A DNA stretch of 64,000 nucleotides from Volvox africanus (taxonomy: Eukaryota > Chlorophyta > Chlorophyceae > Chlamydomonadales > Volvocaceae). The notes below the pieces were generated by a model, which had not been told where the DNA came from, did no database searches, and saw nothing but the letters and a program-made list of their open reading frames with translations. Shown here piece after piece: positions 19,706 to 30,664 of the stretch (positions are counted from its first letter, which is position 1; each line of letters starts with the position of its first letter). The stretch is taken from positions 4,712,001 to 4,776,000 of the forward strand of contig BSDZ01000008.1 in assembly GCA_030268105.1 (NCBI GenBank). The letters run 5' to 3'. Both the position numbers and the translations under genes were made by a program.

Positions 19706-21240
19706 GGGGATGCCTGGATTGATGCGGAGTTGACTCCATCCGGGACAGCTGAACAAATGCATGGTCGGTGGTTATTCATATGTCCAACTGTGAAGCATCG
19801 TCGCTTTTAGTCCTTGAGAACGTATCGTTTGTTCATCCCCTCATCTCAAAATGAACCGTTCGAACAGCTGGTCAGGTACAGGAGATGTAGACATCAATGT
19901 CCGGACACTCCTGCATGTTTGTTGCTACCATTTCCCAGCCAACGTAGGGCTACCGCTTTGTTAAACAGTATGCAACGTGTCCTCTGATTCAAGTCAGGCA
20001 CTGTATTGATTGATGATATGAACGTGGCGGGATCCGCAGTTCTGTTGCCAGAATTGTCCTATGCCTTTGATGTCTGGTATGAAGCCCCTGTAGCGGTTCT
20101 TGTTAATTTTGAGCCCGCCCTGGAATCACTTTTGTTATCTGTGGAGTCGACTCTGACAGATTATTGTGTTTCCGTTATTGAAGTCGGCCTCCCTGGTCGA
20201 ATGATGAAGGCACTTGAGGATACTAGTGCCAGTGACGACTTCATCTCAGCAAAGGAGGTGAATGTGTTGGGGTCGACCCCACAGTCGTCTGATTGTGACA
20301 GGTTACCCTCGTTGATGAGGGTAAGCATCCCATCGTGGGCAGGATCACCCTTAGTCGTCGAAGGACCCTCTGTGTAGGAAACTACATTTACCTTAGAGAA
20401 ATAGGCACAGATAAAGCGGTAGGCAATCATGCAATAAGCATGATGCCTAACCGAAAACTAACTATGAGTAAACTTCACGATTGGCAAAGAAGATTGCCGT
20501 ACATCTTGGCTAGGTGAGCCAATATTAAAGTCACCCTGGTGAAGAGCTAAGGCCTGACATTTTAGTATCACAATACTAATTGTTCGGAGTTCAAGACTCC
20601 GCTGTCACCAATTATTCCCAATAGATGTACAATTTCGCGACGCTAACTTACTTGCGAGCTATCTCTAAATCTACAAAAGCTACGCTTCCGCACAAATCTA
20701 GTAGCATACTGAAAGGGGCTGCTACACTCTGTGTGTTAGGGCCCAATGAGTGCAACAAGGTCTCTCGGAGACAGCACTACATGGACATTGGGTGCCGCGA
20801 CATAACGACAGTACCGCGCGTGCATCGATATGGAGTCCAGCACAATTGACCATTGTGCAAAAGGGAACCTATCGCCTAAGGTACCTTGTCTGTCGTACCA
20901 AGATGTCACACCAGAGGAGGGCGGAACTGTTGCGGAGCCTGAGGTTAATTTCGCTTTGGCGGCGATCGTCAGCGGAAATCAAGAACCCAAGCTAATTGGG
21001 CGCAAAGAAACCGATCGAATGATACGGAAAGGCGCCCATGTGTTGCTTGTGAGGCCATGGGTGCAATCGATTGCTACCACCGCACAGTCTCTTGTGAAAG
21101 ATTCTGAGGTCGCAGCCCCCTTCTATTGCCAGATTTTACTAATGCATTTGTCATCCCAGGGCTCCCACCTATGTTACCTGCTGACCATCTGATCCCTCTT
21201 GTGCTCGAGCACAACCCGTTTCACAACCTATGTACAGGTT
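19706..21240 (+). pseudogene. E4 protease region with an insertion
   Basis: The segment up to 20375 carries the inactive active site ALEDTSASDDF, as in E1. It is interrupted at 20376-20726 by unrelated DNA and continues at 20735 (LGPNECNKVSR, DVTPEEGGTVAEPEVNFALAAI, RMIRKGAHVLLVRP). The linker to RT is frameshifted near 21130-21240. Confidence 0.7.
20376..20726. mobile_element. 351-bp insertion of unknown origin with tRNA-like hairpins
   Basis: It is flanked by an 8-bp direct repeat CTCTGTGT (20368-20375 and 20727-20734), present once in E1 and E3. No terminal inverted repeats are visible. Inside are hairpins at 20421-20448 and 20483-20498. A tRNA-like block at 20538-20610 has GGTGA pairing with TCACC, a 6-bp stem TTAGTA/TACTAA, and a T-arm-like stem-loop CGGAG-TTCAAGA-CTCCG at 20585-20601. 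The stem-rich, AT-rich style resembles organelle DNA, so a nuclear copy of mitochondrial or plastid sequence is possible. A SINE or a small DNA transposon is the alternative. Confidence 0.55.
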
Positions 21241-22840
21241 AAGCTCGCTAAAGTTCAGTGGATGAAACGGCAAGTGAGGGATCTGCTCGCAAAGGGTATG
21301 GTTCGGCCCAGCACATCGTCATATGCTGCACCGATATTGTTTGTCGGTAAGAAAGATGGGACGTTGCATATGTGCATTGATTGTCGGGGCTTGAATGCGA
21401 CTACGGATAAAAATCGCTACCCTTTGCCGCGCGTCGATGACCTGCTCGATAAGTTGAAAGGCTCAGCTTATTTTTCCTCGATTGACCTTCAACAGGGGTA
21501 TAATCAGATACGCATCGCTGCTTCTGATATTCCGAAAACCGCTTTTCGGACCCCCTTTGGTCACTTCGAGTACACAGTCTTGTCGTTTGGACTTACTAAT
21601 GCGCCCGCCACATTTCAAGCAGTGATGGATCGCATGTTCAGACCGTATACCGACAGGTTCATCGTTTGTTATTTGGACGATATTTTAATATATTCCAAAA
21701 CGCGCGAGGAGCACTTGAAGCATCTCGAGCTCGTGCTTGAGGTGATGAAGCTGGAGCAATTGTTTGCTAAATGCGCCAAGTGTTTTTGGGCGCAGCCTCA
21801 GGTGGAGTATTTGGGCCACATCGTGTCGGCCACTGGAATAAGGATGGACCCACGGAAAGTAGCTGTGGTTCACGAGTGGCCCTCGCCGCAGAACCTCACC
21901 GAACTACGCCAGTTCTTGGGTTTGACCAACTACTTCCGTAAGTTTATCAATAAATACTCCATTATTGCGGCCCCGCTTACGAACTTGACGAAGAAAGGAG
22001 GTTTCGTTTTCCTCGAAGCCTGGACACCCGTGTGTCAGCGGGCATTCGAAGAGCTCAAGCGAATCATCGCCAACGACGTTACCCTCTCTTTCCCTGATCA
22101 CTCGTTGCCATTCCGTGTTGAAGTAATATCGGATGCTTCCTTGCATGGAAGCGGCGCTGCATTGTTGCAGGAAGGATGACCGATCGCCTTCACGAGTAAA
22201 AAGTTCTCGGGTGCGGAGACCCAATATACAACCGGAGAGCAGGAGCTGTTGGCAGTTCTACATGCTTTGAAGGAGTGGCGTTGTTACCTCGAAGGTCGCC
22301 CTTTTACGCTGAAGACCGATCACAAACCACTGACATTCTTGCAGAGTGTCCCCACGCTTAACCGACGACAAGCCCGGTGGATGGAATATCTATCTCGTTT
22401 CGACTGTAATTGGGAGTATATCACCTGCAGAATTAATATTGCTGACGCCCTCAGTCGACATCCATCGTTACATGCTGCGATTCTGGCAGCACCGGTTACT
22501 CGTTCGCGCAGTCAGGAGGTGCCGATAGCAGCAGATCTTGCGCAACGACTTAAGGTGGCATATCAGGCCGATCCATGGTTTGCTTCACCAAGTAATGTGG
22601 AACATTTGCACAAGCACAACGATTTGTGGCTACAGAAAGATGGTTCGACCACACAAATCGTCGTGCCGAATGACGACACTTTGCGCTACGATATTCTTGC
22701 ACGGTTCCACGAGGACATCCTGGAAGTACGCGTCTGGCAGAGCTCGTACGATGCTCGTTCTGGTGGCCGTGCGTGGTGAAGGATGCGAAAAGCTTCGTGC
22801 AAAGGTGCAGTTTATGCCAGTGCACTAAAGCACTATCCGG
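21241..22840 (+). pseudogene. pol: E4 RT, RNase H and integrase zinc region
   Basis: The frame 21199-22179 has [32 protein letters not shown] and the start of RNase H ([11 protein letters not shown]). TGA at 22177-22179 follows LLQEG. The frame at 22249-22779 resumes with [21 protein letters not shown] and the integrase N-terminus. A 12-bp or so deletion after FHED fuses it out of frame to LEVRVWQSS. The zinc motif itself has changed (CSLCQCTKA-like). Confidence 0.8.
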
Positions 22841-23043
22841 TAGCAAGTGTATGATGTGGAGCGGATACTGGATTATTGGGTTCGCCGCATAGGTCGACAA
22901 CGACGAAAGCAGAAAGTGCACGAATATCTGGTCAAGTGGACTGGCTATTCTAGCGAACATAATTCCTGGGAGCCAATGCGTAACTTCTCGCTGGAGATGT
23001 AGCCCTTATTGGAGGAAGCTCGCCTATGTGCCACACAGACCCA
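22841..23043 (+). pseudogene. pol: E4 chromodomain remnant after integrase core deletion
   Basis: Sequence jumps at about 22841 from the zinc region (ACTATCCGGTA) to GCAAGTGTATGATGTGGAGCG, i.e. from the zinc knuckle straight to the chromodomain (VERILDYWVRRIG, HEYLVKWTGYSSEHNSWEP). The whole DDE catalytic core, roughly 300 residues, is absent. A TAG at about 23000 replaces the Lys of the normal FSPEMKP tail. Confidence 0.8.
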
Positions 23044-23091
23044 ATGATCTCTGCAGTCGATGCTGTTCAATGCAGCCAGGACGCTGCATAC

Positions 23092-23105
23092 AGGAGGGGG
23101 GATAG
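23092..23105 (+). other. Polypurine tract (E4)
   Basis: GGAGGGGGGATAG-type purine run one base before the 3' LTR start. Confidence 0.8.
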
Positions 23106-23106
23106 T

Positions 23107-23920
23107 TGTTGTATGCGGCTCGATCCCCACTTGCAACGAAGTAGACCGCATTATATTCGAGCATTACGAAGCATGATATAATCATATTAGCATGATATAT
23201 TCGAGTATATCTAGCTAATCAGACATGTCCCATTCTCATCTACGACATCGCGCTGTCGGTCAACATGTTTGACTCGATGCTGATAATTAATGCGCGATCT
23301 ATCCATTGGTATAATATTCCGCGTAATAATGCTTTGAATATTATTACCTCATCTGTGTCATAAACCATACACGTATGCGAGAATGCGACAATTGCGATGG
23401 TTGGGTCGGCAACTGAATATCGATATTCGGACCTTTGCATATTGCATGCGTTGCATTCATTAATATCACGGATTACGTGGTATTTAGAATAGTGCTATGA
23501 AGGTACTCACACTTGAGATCGAAATCCAGTGAGACCTGTACTGCACTTCGGTATCGCGACGTGATAGGTGCGAGGACGGCTGCCTAGAGACGGAAGTCGG
23601 CTTGACGCTATTTTGGGTCAAGTACTCATGTACTTAACTCGGTCTGATTCTGATATATACGTTTTACTCATTTATTATTGGCCTGAGCTATTCCAGCATA
23701 GCATTTTCAGCCGAATGATGAACGCTGCCCGCGGGGTCTGACGGCAGACTCCTAATTTGCATCTGAAGATCATTGTAAGTTGAATCTTTCCTTATTTATA
23801 AGTCTTCCGCTGTCACGTTGCTTGCACTGAAGTGTCTTGCTGTTCGTAAGCACCATGCACGTGTAGCTAATACTCAGATGTGCAGGTTCAGTGCATGATT
23901 GAAGAAGGAAGGATACAACA
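23107..23920 (+). mobile_element. E4 3' LTR (814 bp)
   Basis: TGTTGTATGCGG...GGATACAACA. It is followed by GTAAG at 23921-23925, the right target duplication. The E4-subfamily palindromes are present, with GATATATTCGAGTATATC and the 18-bp CCGAATATCGATATTCGG-like site with one change. Confidence 0.9.
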
Positions 23921-25077
23921 GTAAGGGCCAGGGTTTACTACAACCTTTACCTATACCAGATGCCCCTTAGGAAAGTGTTTCTATGGACTTCATAATCGCG
24001 CTGCCCCAAACTGAGGGGGGATACGACTCGGTGTTCGTAATGGTCGATCGCTTGACCAAAATGGTTCACTTAGCCCCCTGCATCTCGTCTTGCACTGCTG
24101 AGCAAACAGCACAATTATTTTCCGATAACGTGGTCCGATTGCATGGCGTTCCTAAAAATGTGATATCCGATCGCGGCGGTCAATTCACGTCTAAGTTTTG
24201 GGAAGCGCTATGTCAACTCGTCGGCATGCGTGTTGGTTTGAGCACAGCATATCATCCACAATCCGATGGGCAAACCGAACGCACAAATCGCACGCTGAGC
24301 GACATGTTGAGGAATTTCGCGGGACGCACACCCTCTGTTTGGGATACGTTTCTGACTTCGGCAGAATTTGCGCTTAACAACGCTGTCAACCGCTCTACAG
24401 GTCAAAGCCCTTTCTTTCTGAATTATGGATTCCATCCTGTGCTACCCGTGTGGCGAGAATTGGAGATAAATATCCCGGCGGCTAAAACCTTTGCCAAGTC
24501 GTTCCTATCCCGCATGACAGACGCAAAGGCATGTTTGGATGCGGCACAACAACGGACGACGGACTATTATAATAAATCCAAACGAGACGTAACATTTTCG
24601 GTGGGACAAATGGTATTATTGAGCACCAAGAATTTGCGTTCGCTCGCTGATGGTTCCCGAAAATTGCTACCTCGCTGGATTGGTCCATATCCCGTTGTTT
24701 GCATGGTAGGAATGTAGCTGTGGAGCTATCCCTACCCTCTGACATGAATATCCAGCCCACGTTTCATATTTCACTCATCCGTCCTTATCGCGGCACAGCA
24801 TCCGTCACAAACAACACCGATGCCCCTGCAGTAATGGACCCCGGTCCCGAGACCTGGATCGCAGGCAAGCAGAAAGTGTATGATGTGGAACGGATACTGG
24901 ATTATCGGGGTCCTCGTATAGGTCAACAGCTACGAAAGCGGAAAGTGCACGAATATCTGGTCAAGTGGATGGCTATCCTAGCAAGCACAACTCTTGGGAG
25001 CCGACGTGTAATTTCTCGCCAGAAATGAAGTCCCTATTAAAGGAAGCTCGTCTACGTGCCACGCAGACCCAATGATC
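23921..25077 (+). pseudogene. pol: Integrase core and chromodomain continuing after the E4 insertion (E3/E2 hybrid)
   Basis: This continues the coding sequence cut at 17519. A TAG at 23968-23970 takes the place of Trp. From 23983 a 244-codon frame carries the DDE core with Asp in MDF, Asp in ISDRGG and Glu in GQTERTNR. A one-base loss at about 24712 (VVCMVG) shifts the frame. The chromodomain (VERILDYRG, HEYLVKWM) is shifted again near 24968, so the KWTGY motif is broken. In the inversion model this segment comes from E2 at its right end. Confidence 0.8.
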
Positions 25078-25119
25078 TCTGCAGTCAATGCTGTTCGATG
25101 CAGCGAGGACGCTGCATAC

Positions 25120-25133
25120 GGGAGGGGGGATAG
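25120..25133 (+). other. Polypurine tract before the LTR at 25135
   Basis: GGGAGGGGGGATAG, one base before TGTTGTACGCGGG. Confidence 0.8.
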
Positions 25134-25134
25134 T

Positions 25135-25948
25135 TGTTGTACGCGGGTTCGATCACCATTTGCACTGAAGTAGGCCGCAATGCATTCTAACATTATGAAG
25201 CATAATACAATCATATTAGCATGATATACTCGAGTATATCTAGCTAACCAGGCATGCTGCATTACCACATACAATACCGCGCTGTCGGTCAACATGTTTG
25301 ACTCGACGCTGATAATGAATGTGTGATCTATCCATTGGCATTTTATATCACGTAATAATACTTTAAATATTATTACCTCATTTACGTCATAAACCATACG
25401 CGTATGCGAGAAGGCGACGATCGCGATGGTTGGGTCCGCAACCGAATATTGATATTCGGACCTTTGCATATTGCATGCGTTGCATCCAATAATATCACGG
25501 ATTACGCGGTATTTAGAACAGTGCTACGAAGGTACTCACACTTGAGATCGGAATCCAGTGAGACCTGTACTGCGCATCGGTATCACGACGTGATAGGTGC
25601 GAGGACGGCCGCCTAGAGACCAAAGTCGGCTCAATGCTACTTTGGACTAAGTACCCATGTACTTAACTCTATCTAATTCGCATATATACGTCATACTCAT
25701 TTATATTCGGCCTGAGCTATTCTAGCATCCCATCTGCAGCCGAGTGATGAACATTGCCCGCGGGGTCTGACGTCAGCCCTCTAATTTGCAATTGAAGAAC
25801 ATTGTAAGTTGAATCTTTCCTTATCGTTGAGTTTTCCGCTGTCCATTATTCACATTGGATTGCCTTGCTGTTCGTAAGCTCGGTATGCACTCAGCTAACA
25901 TCCAGACGTGCAGATCTAATGCATGATTGAAGAAGGAAGGATACAACA
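25135..25948 (+). mobile_element. LTR (814 bp), partner of the E2 LTR but inverted
   Basis: It starts TGTTGTACGCGGG and ends GGATACAACA. It carries the variants GGTCCGCAACCG and ATATTGATAT shared with the minus-strand LTR at 12412-13225. The next five bases are GATTC and start the left half of an inverted LTR. LTRs of one element should be direct repeats, so their inverted orientation is evidence for an inversion. Confidence 0.85.
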
Positions 25949-26628
25949 GATTCAACTTACAATATTCGTCGTTACAAGTGAGTAGTCGGCCGTCAGACCC
26001 CGCGGGCAATGTTCATCATACGGCTGAAAATGCTATGCTGGAATAGCTCAGGCCGAATATAAGTGCGAATAACGTATGTATCCGAGTTAGATTGTGTTAA
26101 GTACACGAGTACTTAGTCCAAAGTAGCGTCGAGCCGACTTCGGTCTCTAGGCGGCCGTCCTCGCACCTATCACGTCGCGATACCGATGTGCAGTACAGGT
26201 CTCACTGGATTTCGATCTCAAGTGTGAGTACCTTCATAGCACTATTCTAAATACCGCGTAATCCGTGATATTAATGGATGCAACGCATGCAATATGCAAA
26301 GGTCCAAATATCGATATTCGGTTGCCGACCCAACCATCGCGATCGTCGCATTCTCGCATACGAGTATGGTTTATGACATAAATGAGGTAATAATATGTAA
26401 AGTATTATTACGTGATATAATATGCCAATGGATAGATCGCGCATTAATTATCAGTCTCGAGTCAAACATGTTGACCGACAGCATGATGTCGTAGATGATA
26501 ATGCAACATGCCTGATTAGCTAGATATACTCGAATATATCATGCTAATATGATCATATCATGCTTCGCAATGCTCAAATGGATTGCGGTCTATTCCAGTG
26601 TAAACGGCAATCGAGTTCGCGTACAACA
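25949..26628 (-). mobile_element. Left part of an LTR, probably from the E3 5' LTR, inverted
   Basis: On the plus strand it starts GATTCAACTTACAAT and ends CGCGTACAACA, i.e. the first 680 bp of a minus-strand family LTR. Its broken end complements the broken end at 13226 exactly at the pentamer GAATC/GATTC. To its right lies CACAGCAGG, a piece of the tandem repeat unit. Confidence 0.85.
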
Positions 26629-27106
26629 CACAGCAGGATCATCATATAAAGGACTTTACAGGATCCATGCAATGCCTCTTCTTGCATGCAGAGGTATAAT
26701 CTATGCGCAGGCATAGGCTCGTGCATATTCCCTCACATCGCTGATGCTATTGTGATGCCATGTAAGTTTTGATGCCAAAAAATGAGCACAGTATTATGCA
26801 AATATTGATCTATGCATGATCATAATAATCTTAATAATCATGATAAGAATCATTATAATAATTACAATACTCAGAATATCATCATCATCATCATATAATC
26901 ATTACAATCATAATAATAACAACAATAATACAATAATAATCATTATAATAACAACAACAACAACAACAATCATCATCATCATCACAATGATGATAATAAT
27001 TATAATCATTATAATAATAACTGGTCCTGTGCAGGAGCATATGGCGGCCAAAGTATCCATGTTGCTGCGTGGCAAATGGATTACCACAGAAATGCCATAT
27101 TATGCG
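26629..27106 (+). repeat. Detached fragment of the 3.1-kb tandem repeat unit
   Basis: This matches 48516-49014 of the array with scattered substitutions and shorter trinucleotide runs. It includes the exon-like segment before GTAAG (one base differs at the donor: CCATGTAAG) and the exon-like start after CTGTGCAG. On its left it is bounded by an LTR, on its right by E5. It shows that the retrotransposon nest interrupts an older, more diverged part of the array. Confidence 0.9.
26816..27025 (+). repeat. AT-rich trinucleotide microsatellite (ATA/ATC/AAC runs)
   Basis: Runs of ATA, ATC, AAC and TGA trinucleotides fill the intron-like part of the repeat fragment. The equivalent lies in each array unit (for example 48713-48930). 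Confidence 0.9.
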
Positions 27107-27940
27107 TGTTGTACCTCTCCTTCGGGTTTGCTCATAAGTATCTGCGCGCCTGAAGGCTTTCGACACCGATGCGTGAGCACTTGCAAGTACAGCAAGGCAA
27201 GTGAGAGCAAACAGAGACAGCGGAAGACTTCAAGACAAGAAGAGATATAACTTACAATCTTACAGACCGAAGCGATGTAATGGACGTAATCGCCATCAGC
27301 GCCGGAAGCAAGCAATCATCACGCAGCGGTGATAAGCGAAGTTCAGGCTTAGCTCGGGCTAAATAGAAGAGCGTATAGTAATAATAATGTTGAACACACG
27401 AGTGTTCTCCGGAATCAAATGTCTTGTCTTACTTAGCCATCCTCGCATCTGTTATACTCGCAGCATCGCAATGCCGTACAATTCACACTAGGAGGCCGAT
27501 CCTAAGTGTGACAACCCTACTGCGTATAGGCAATGTCCACGTATAACAACCGATAAGCCTTTCCGGCATTCGCATGATGCAAGGGTCCGAATAACGATAT
27601 TCGGTTGCAAGGCATGTATCGCAACGGGTGCGGCGCTCTCAACGTGTGCTGTAATGAAGTAATATTATATCAAATAATATTACTTATCGTTTCATAGCAC
27701 GAGCATAATGCACTTCTCGATCGTTCGGGATTTCATGCATGCTAGGCGAATTTGCCATGATGCGATGTCGCGATGGATAATGGTGACATGCCAAATACAT
27801 ATATAAATGTATACGAATACATTTATATCATGCAAGTTCATTCATATGCATTGATCATTCATGCGTTCATCAAATCAGCACTTCGCCTCGTAGCGTCGCA
27901 TCGACCTACAAATCGGCGGGAAACGAACCGTGGCACAACA
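27107..27940 (-). mobile_element. E5 3' LTR (834 bp), diverged LTR family
   Basis: On the plus strand it runs from TGTTGTACCTCTCC to GTGGCACAACA, with inverted ends TGTTGTACC/GGCACAACA. Most of it cannot be aligned by eye with the other LTRs. However, it keeps an 18-bp near-palindrome (CCGAATAACGATATTCGG, 27587-27604) and two inverted repeats (27659-27683 and 27801-27828) in the same order as the main family. It is placed as a 3' LTR by the polypurine tract next to it. Confidence 0.85.
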
Positions 27941-27956
27941 ATTATCCCCCCTCCTG
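27941..27956 (-). other. Polypurine tract (E5)
   Basis: On the minus strand ACAGGAGGGGGGATAAT abuts the LTR start TGTTGTGCC. Confidence 0.8.
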
Positions 27957-27999
27957 TATGCAGCATCCTCGCTGCTTCATACAGCATCGATTGCAGGGG

Positions 28000-29490
28000 T
28001 CATTGGGCTTGAGTGGCACGTTTGCGGGCTTCTTCGAGCAGAGGCTTCATGTCCTGCAAGAAGTTGCGTGCTGGTTCCCATGAGTTGTGCTCGCTGGTAT
28101 ATCCTGTCCACTTGACCAAGTACTCGTGTACTGTCCGGTTACGTTGGTGTCGGCCCACACGACGCGCGCGATAATCTAACACCCGCTCCACATCGTAAAA
28201 CTTCTGTTTGCCAGCGATCCAGGTCTCGGGAACTGGTTCGATCGCTGCGGGGGCGTTAGCAGGCTCAGGGACGGGTTCCGTACCACGATAAGGACGGACA
28301 AGCAATATGTGAAACGTGGGGTGAATGGTCATATCAGCGGGCAATGCAAGCTCAACAGCCACATTCCCGACCATGCGCACGACAGGATACGGACCAATCC
28401 AACGGGGTAAAAGTTTTTGGGATCCGTCGGCCAAGGTACGCAAGTTCTTGGTGCTTAGCAACACGAGTTGCCCTTCCGAAAACGTCACATCCTGCTTGGA
28501 TTTGTTGTAGTATTCCGTCGTTCGTTGCTGCGCCGCGTCCAAACACACCTTCTCGTCTGTGATTCGGGACATAAAAGACTTGGCAAAAAGCTTAGCAGCA
28601 GGCACGTTCACCTCCAACTCACGCCACACGGGTAGCGCGGGATGAAACCCGTAGTTAAGAAAGAACGGACTTTTGCCTGTAGAGCGGTTAACAGCGTTGT
28701 TAAGCGCGAATTCTGCCGCAGTCAAATACGTATCCCAAACGAGGGGTGTGCGACCAGCATAATTGCGCAACATATCACCCAACGTGCGATTCGCGCGTTC
28801 GGTTTGACCATCAGTCTGAGGGTGATACGCTGTGCGCATGCCAACTAGCTTGCAGAGCGCTTCCCAAAATTTAGACGTGAACTGCCCACCGCGGTATGAG
28901 ATCGCGTTTTTGGGAACACCGTGTAACCGAACCACATTGTCAAAAAACAAGCGTGCGGTTTGCTCAGCCGTGCAGGACGATGTGCATGGTGCTAGGTGAA
29001 CCATCTTAGTCAGACGATCGACCATTACGAACACCGCATCATATCCCCCCTCAGTTTTGGGCAGCGCGACTACGAAGTCCATGGAAACACTTTCCCAAGG
29101 CGCATCCGGGACAGGCAACGGTTGCAACAACCCATGCCCCTTACCAGACAAAACCTTATTGCGCTGGCACAGACTGCATGTCTGTACGAAGTTGACCACA
29201 TCTTTAGCCAAGCGGGACCACCAGAATGAACGTTGCACCAACTCGACCAACCGCTTGCTACCAGGGTGTCCTGCTAACGGGTTCTCGTGGAACCGCGCAA
29301 GGATATCGTAGCGTAGCGTGTCGTCGTTCGGAACGACGATTTGCGTAGCTGCACCCTCCGCCCGTAGCGAAAGGCCATTCTGCTTGCGAAGGTATTCTAC
29401 ATTAGCCGGCTCCGAGAACCAGGCATCTGCATTGTAGGCAACCTTCAACCGCTCCGCGAGGTCCGTCGCGATCGGCACCTCCTCGTTACA
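28000..29490 (-). pseudogene. pol: E5 integrase and chromodomain
   Basis: A single 492-codon frame (29478-28000). The zinc region has His64, His71, Cys101 and Cys104. The catalytic core has Asp134 (MDF) and Glu228 (GQTERANR), but the second Asp is Tyr195 (ISYRGG), and about four residues are missing before TAYHPQ. The chromodomain is complete (VERVLDYRARRVG, HEYLVKWTGYTSEHNSWEP), ending ATQAQ. Trp is present where E1-E3 have TAG (DAPWESVSMDF). The frame is open but lacks the catalytic residue, so strand transfer is not expected. Confidence 0.85.
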
Positions 29491-29830
29491 CGGTCACAAG
29501 ATGGGCGCTGCCAAAATTGCAGCGTGTAGCGACGGATGTCGACTGAGAGCATCGGCAATATTAAGTTTACCGGAAATATACTCCCAGGTGCAGTCGAACC
29601 TAGCTAGGTATTCCATCCACCTAGCCTGACGGCGGTTCAACGTTGGAACGCTTTGCAAAAACGTTTAGGGCTTGTGGTTAGTTTTTAAAGTAAATGGGCG
29701 TCCCTCGAGGTAACAGCGCCATTCCTTTAAAGCATGCAGCACTGCCAGAAGCTCCAGTTCCCCGGTGGTGTAGCGAATCTCCGCACCAGAAAACGTCTTA
29801 CTCGTGAAGGCGATCAGTTGCCCTTCCTGT
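29491..29830 (-). pseudogene. pol: E5 RNase H, right of the E6 insertion point
   Basis: It contains the [18 protein letters not shown] and LTFLQSVPTLN blocks and the linker to integrase. A TAG replaces the codon before PLTF (TTTAGGGC at 29664-29669). A frame break precedes the MPIATDL start. It is cut by E6 at 29830 and continues at 37374. Confidence 0.75.
29826..29830 (+). other. Target-site duplication of E6, left copy (CCTGT)
   Basis: CCTGT precedes the E6 5' LTR and recurs at 37374-37378 after the 3' LTR. The E5 coding sequence continues across it. Confidence 0.9.
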
Positions 29831-30645
29831 TGTTGTACGCCGGTTCGATCACCGGTTGCACTGAAATAGGCCGCAATGCATTCTAACATTATGAAGCATA
29901 ATACAATCATATTAGCATGATATACTCGAGTATATCTAGCTAACCAGGCATGCTGCATTACCACATACAATACCGCGCTGTCGGTCAACATGTTTGACTC
30001 GACACTGATAATGAATGTGTGATCTATCCATTGGCATTTTATATCACGTAATAATACTTTAAATATTATTACCTCATTTACGTCATAAACCATACGCGTA
30101 TGCGAGAAGGCGACGATCGCAATGGTTGGGTCGGCAACCGAATATCGATATTCGGACCTTTGCATATTGCATGCGTTGCATCCAATAATATCACGGATTA
30201 CGCGGTATTTAGAACAGTGCTACGAAGGTACTCACACTTGAGATCGGAATCCAGTGAGACCTGTACTGCACATCGGTATCGCGACGTGATAGGTGCGAGG
30301 ACGGCCGCCTAGAGACCGAAGTTGGCTCAACGCTACTTTGGACTAAGTATCCATGTACTTAACTCTGTATAATTTGCATACATACGATATACTCATATAT
30401 ATTTGGCCTGAGCTATTCTAGCATCCCATCTGCAGCCGAGTGATGAACATTGCCCGCGGGGTCTGACGGCAGACTTCTAATTTGCAATTGAAGAGCATTG
30501 TAAGTTGAATCTTTCCTTATCTTTGAGTCTTCCGCTGTCTATTATTTGCATTGGAATTGCCTTGCTGTTCGTAAGCTCGGTATGCACTCAGCTAACATTC
30601 AGATGTGCAGATCCAATGCATGATTGAAGAAGGAAGGATACAACA
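29831..30645 (+). mobile_element. E6 5' LTR (815 bp)
   Basis: TGTTGTACGCCGG...GGATACAACA. All family palindromes are perfect: GATATACTCGAGTATATC, the GTAATAATA/TATTATTAC stem, CATACGCGTATG and CCGAATATCGATATTCGG. Confidence 0.9.
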
Positions 30646-30649
30646 AATT

Positions 30650-30664
30650 TGGTAGCGAGACGGT
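30650..30664 (+). other. Primer binding site of E6
   Basis: TGGTAGCGAGACGGT, four bases after the LTR, identical to E3. Confidence 0.6.

Larger units (their letters stand above)
17520..23920 (+). mobile_element. E4: LTR retrotransposon nested in E3 pol
   Basis: It has two LTRs (17520-18357 and 23107-23920), a PBS, gag and pol remnants, a polypurine tract and 5-bp target duplications. The internal region is badly broken: protease active site lost, integrase core deleted, several stops, and a 351-bp foreign insertion. Such a copy cannot move itself. Unless all damage happened after insertion, it was mobilised by proteins of a related element. Confidence 0.9.

Noticed and set aside
26816..27250. 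Ile/Asn-rich frame as a protein
   Set aside because: It is the translation of trinucleotide runs in an intron-like spacer.
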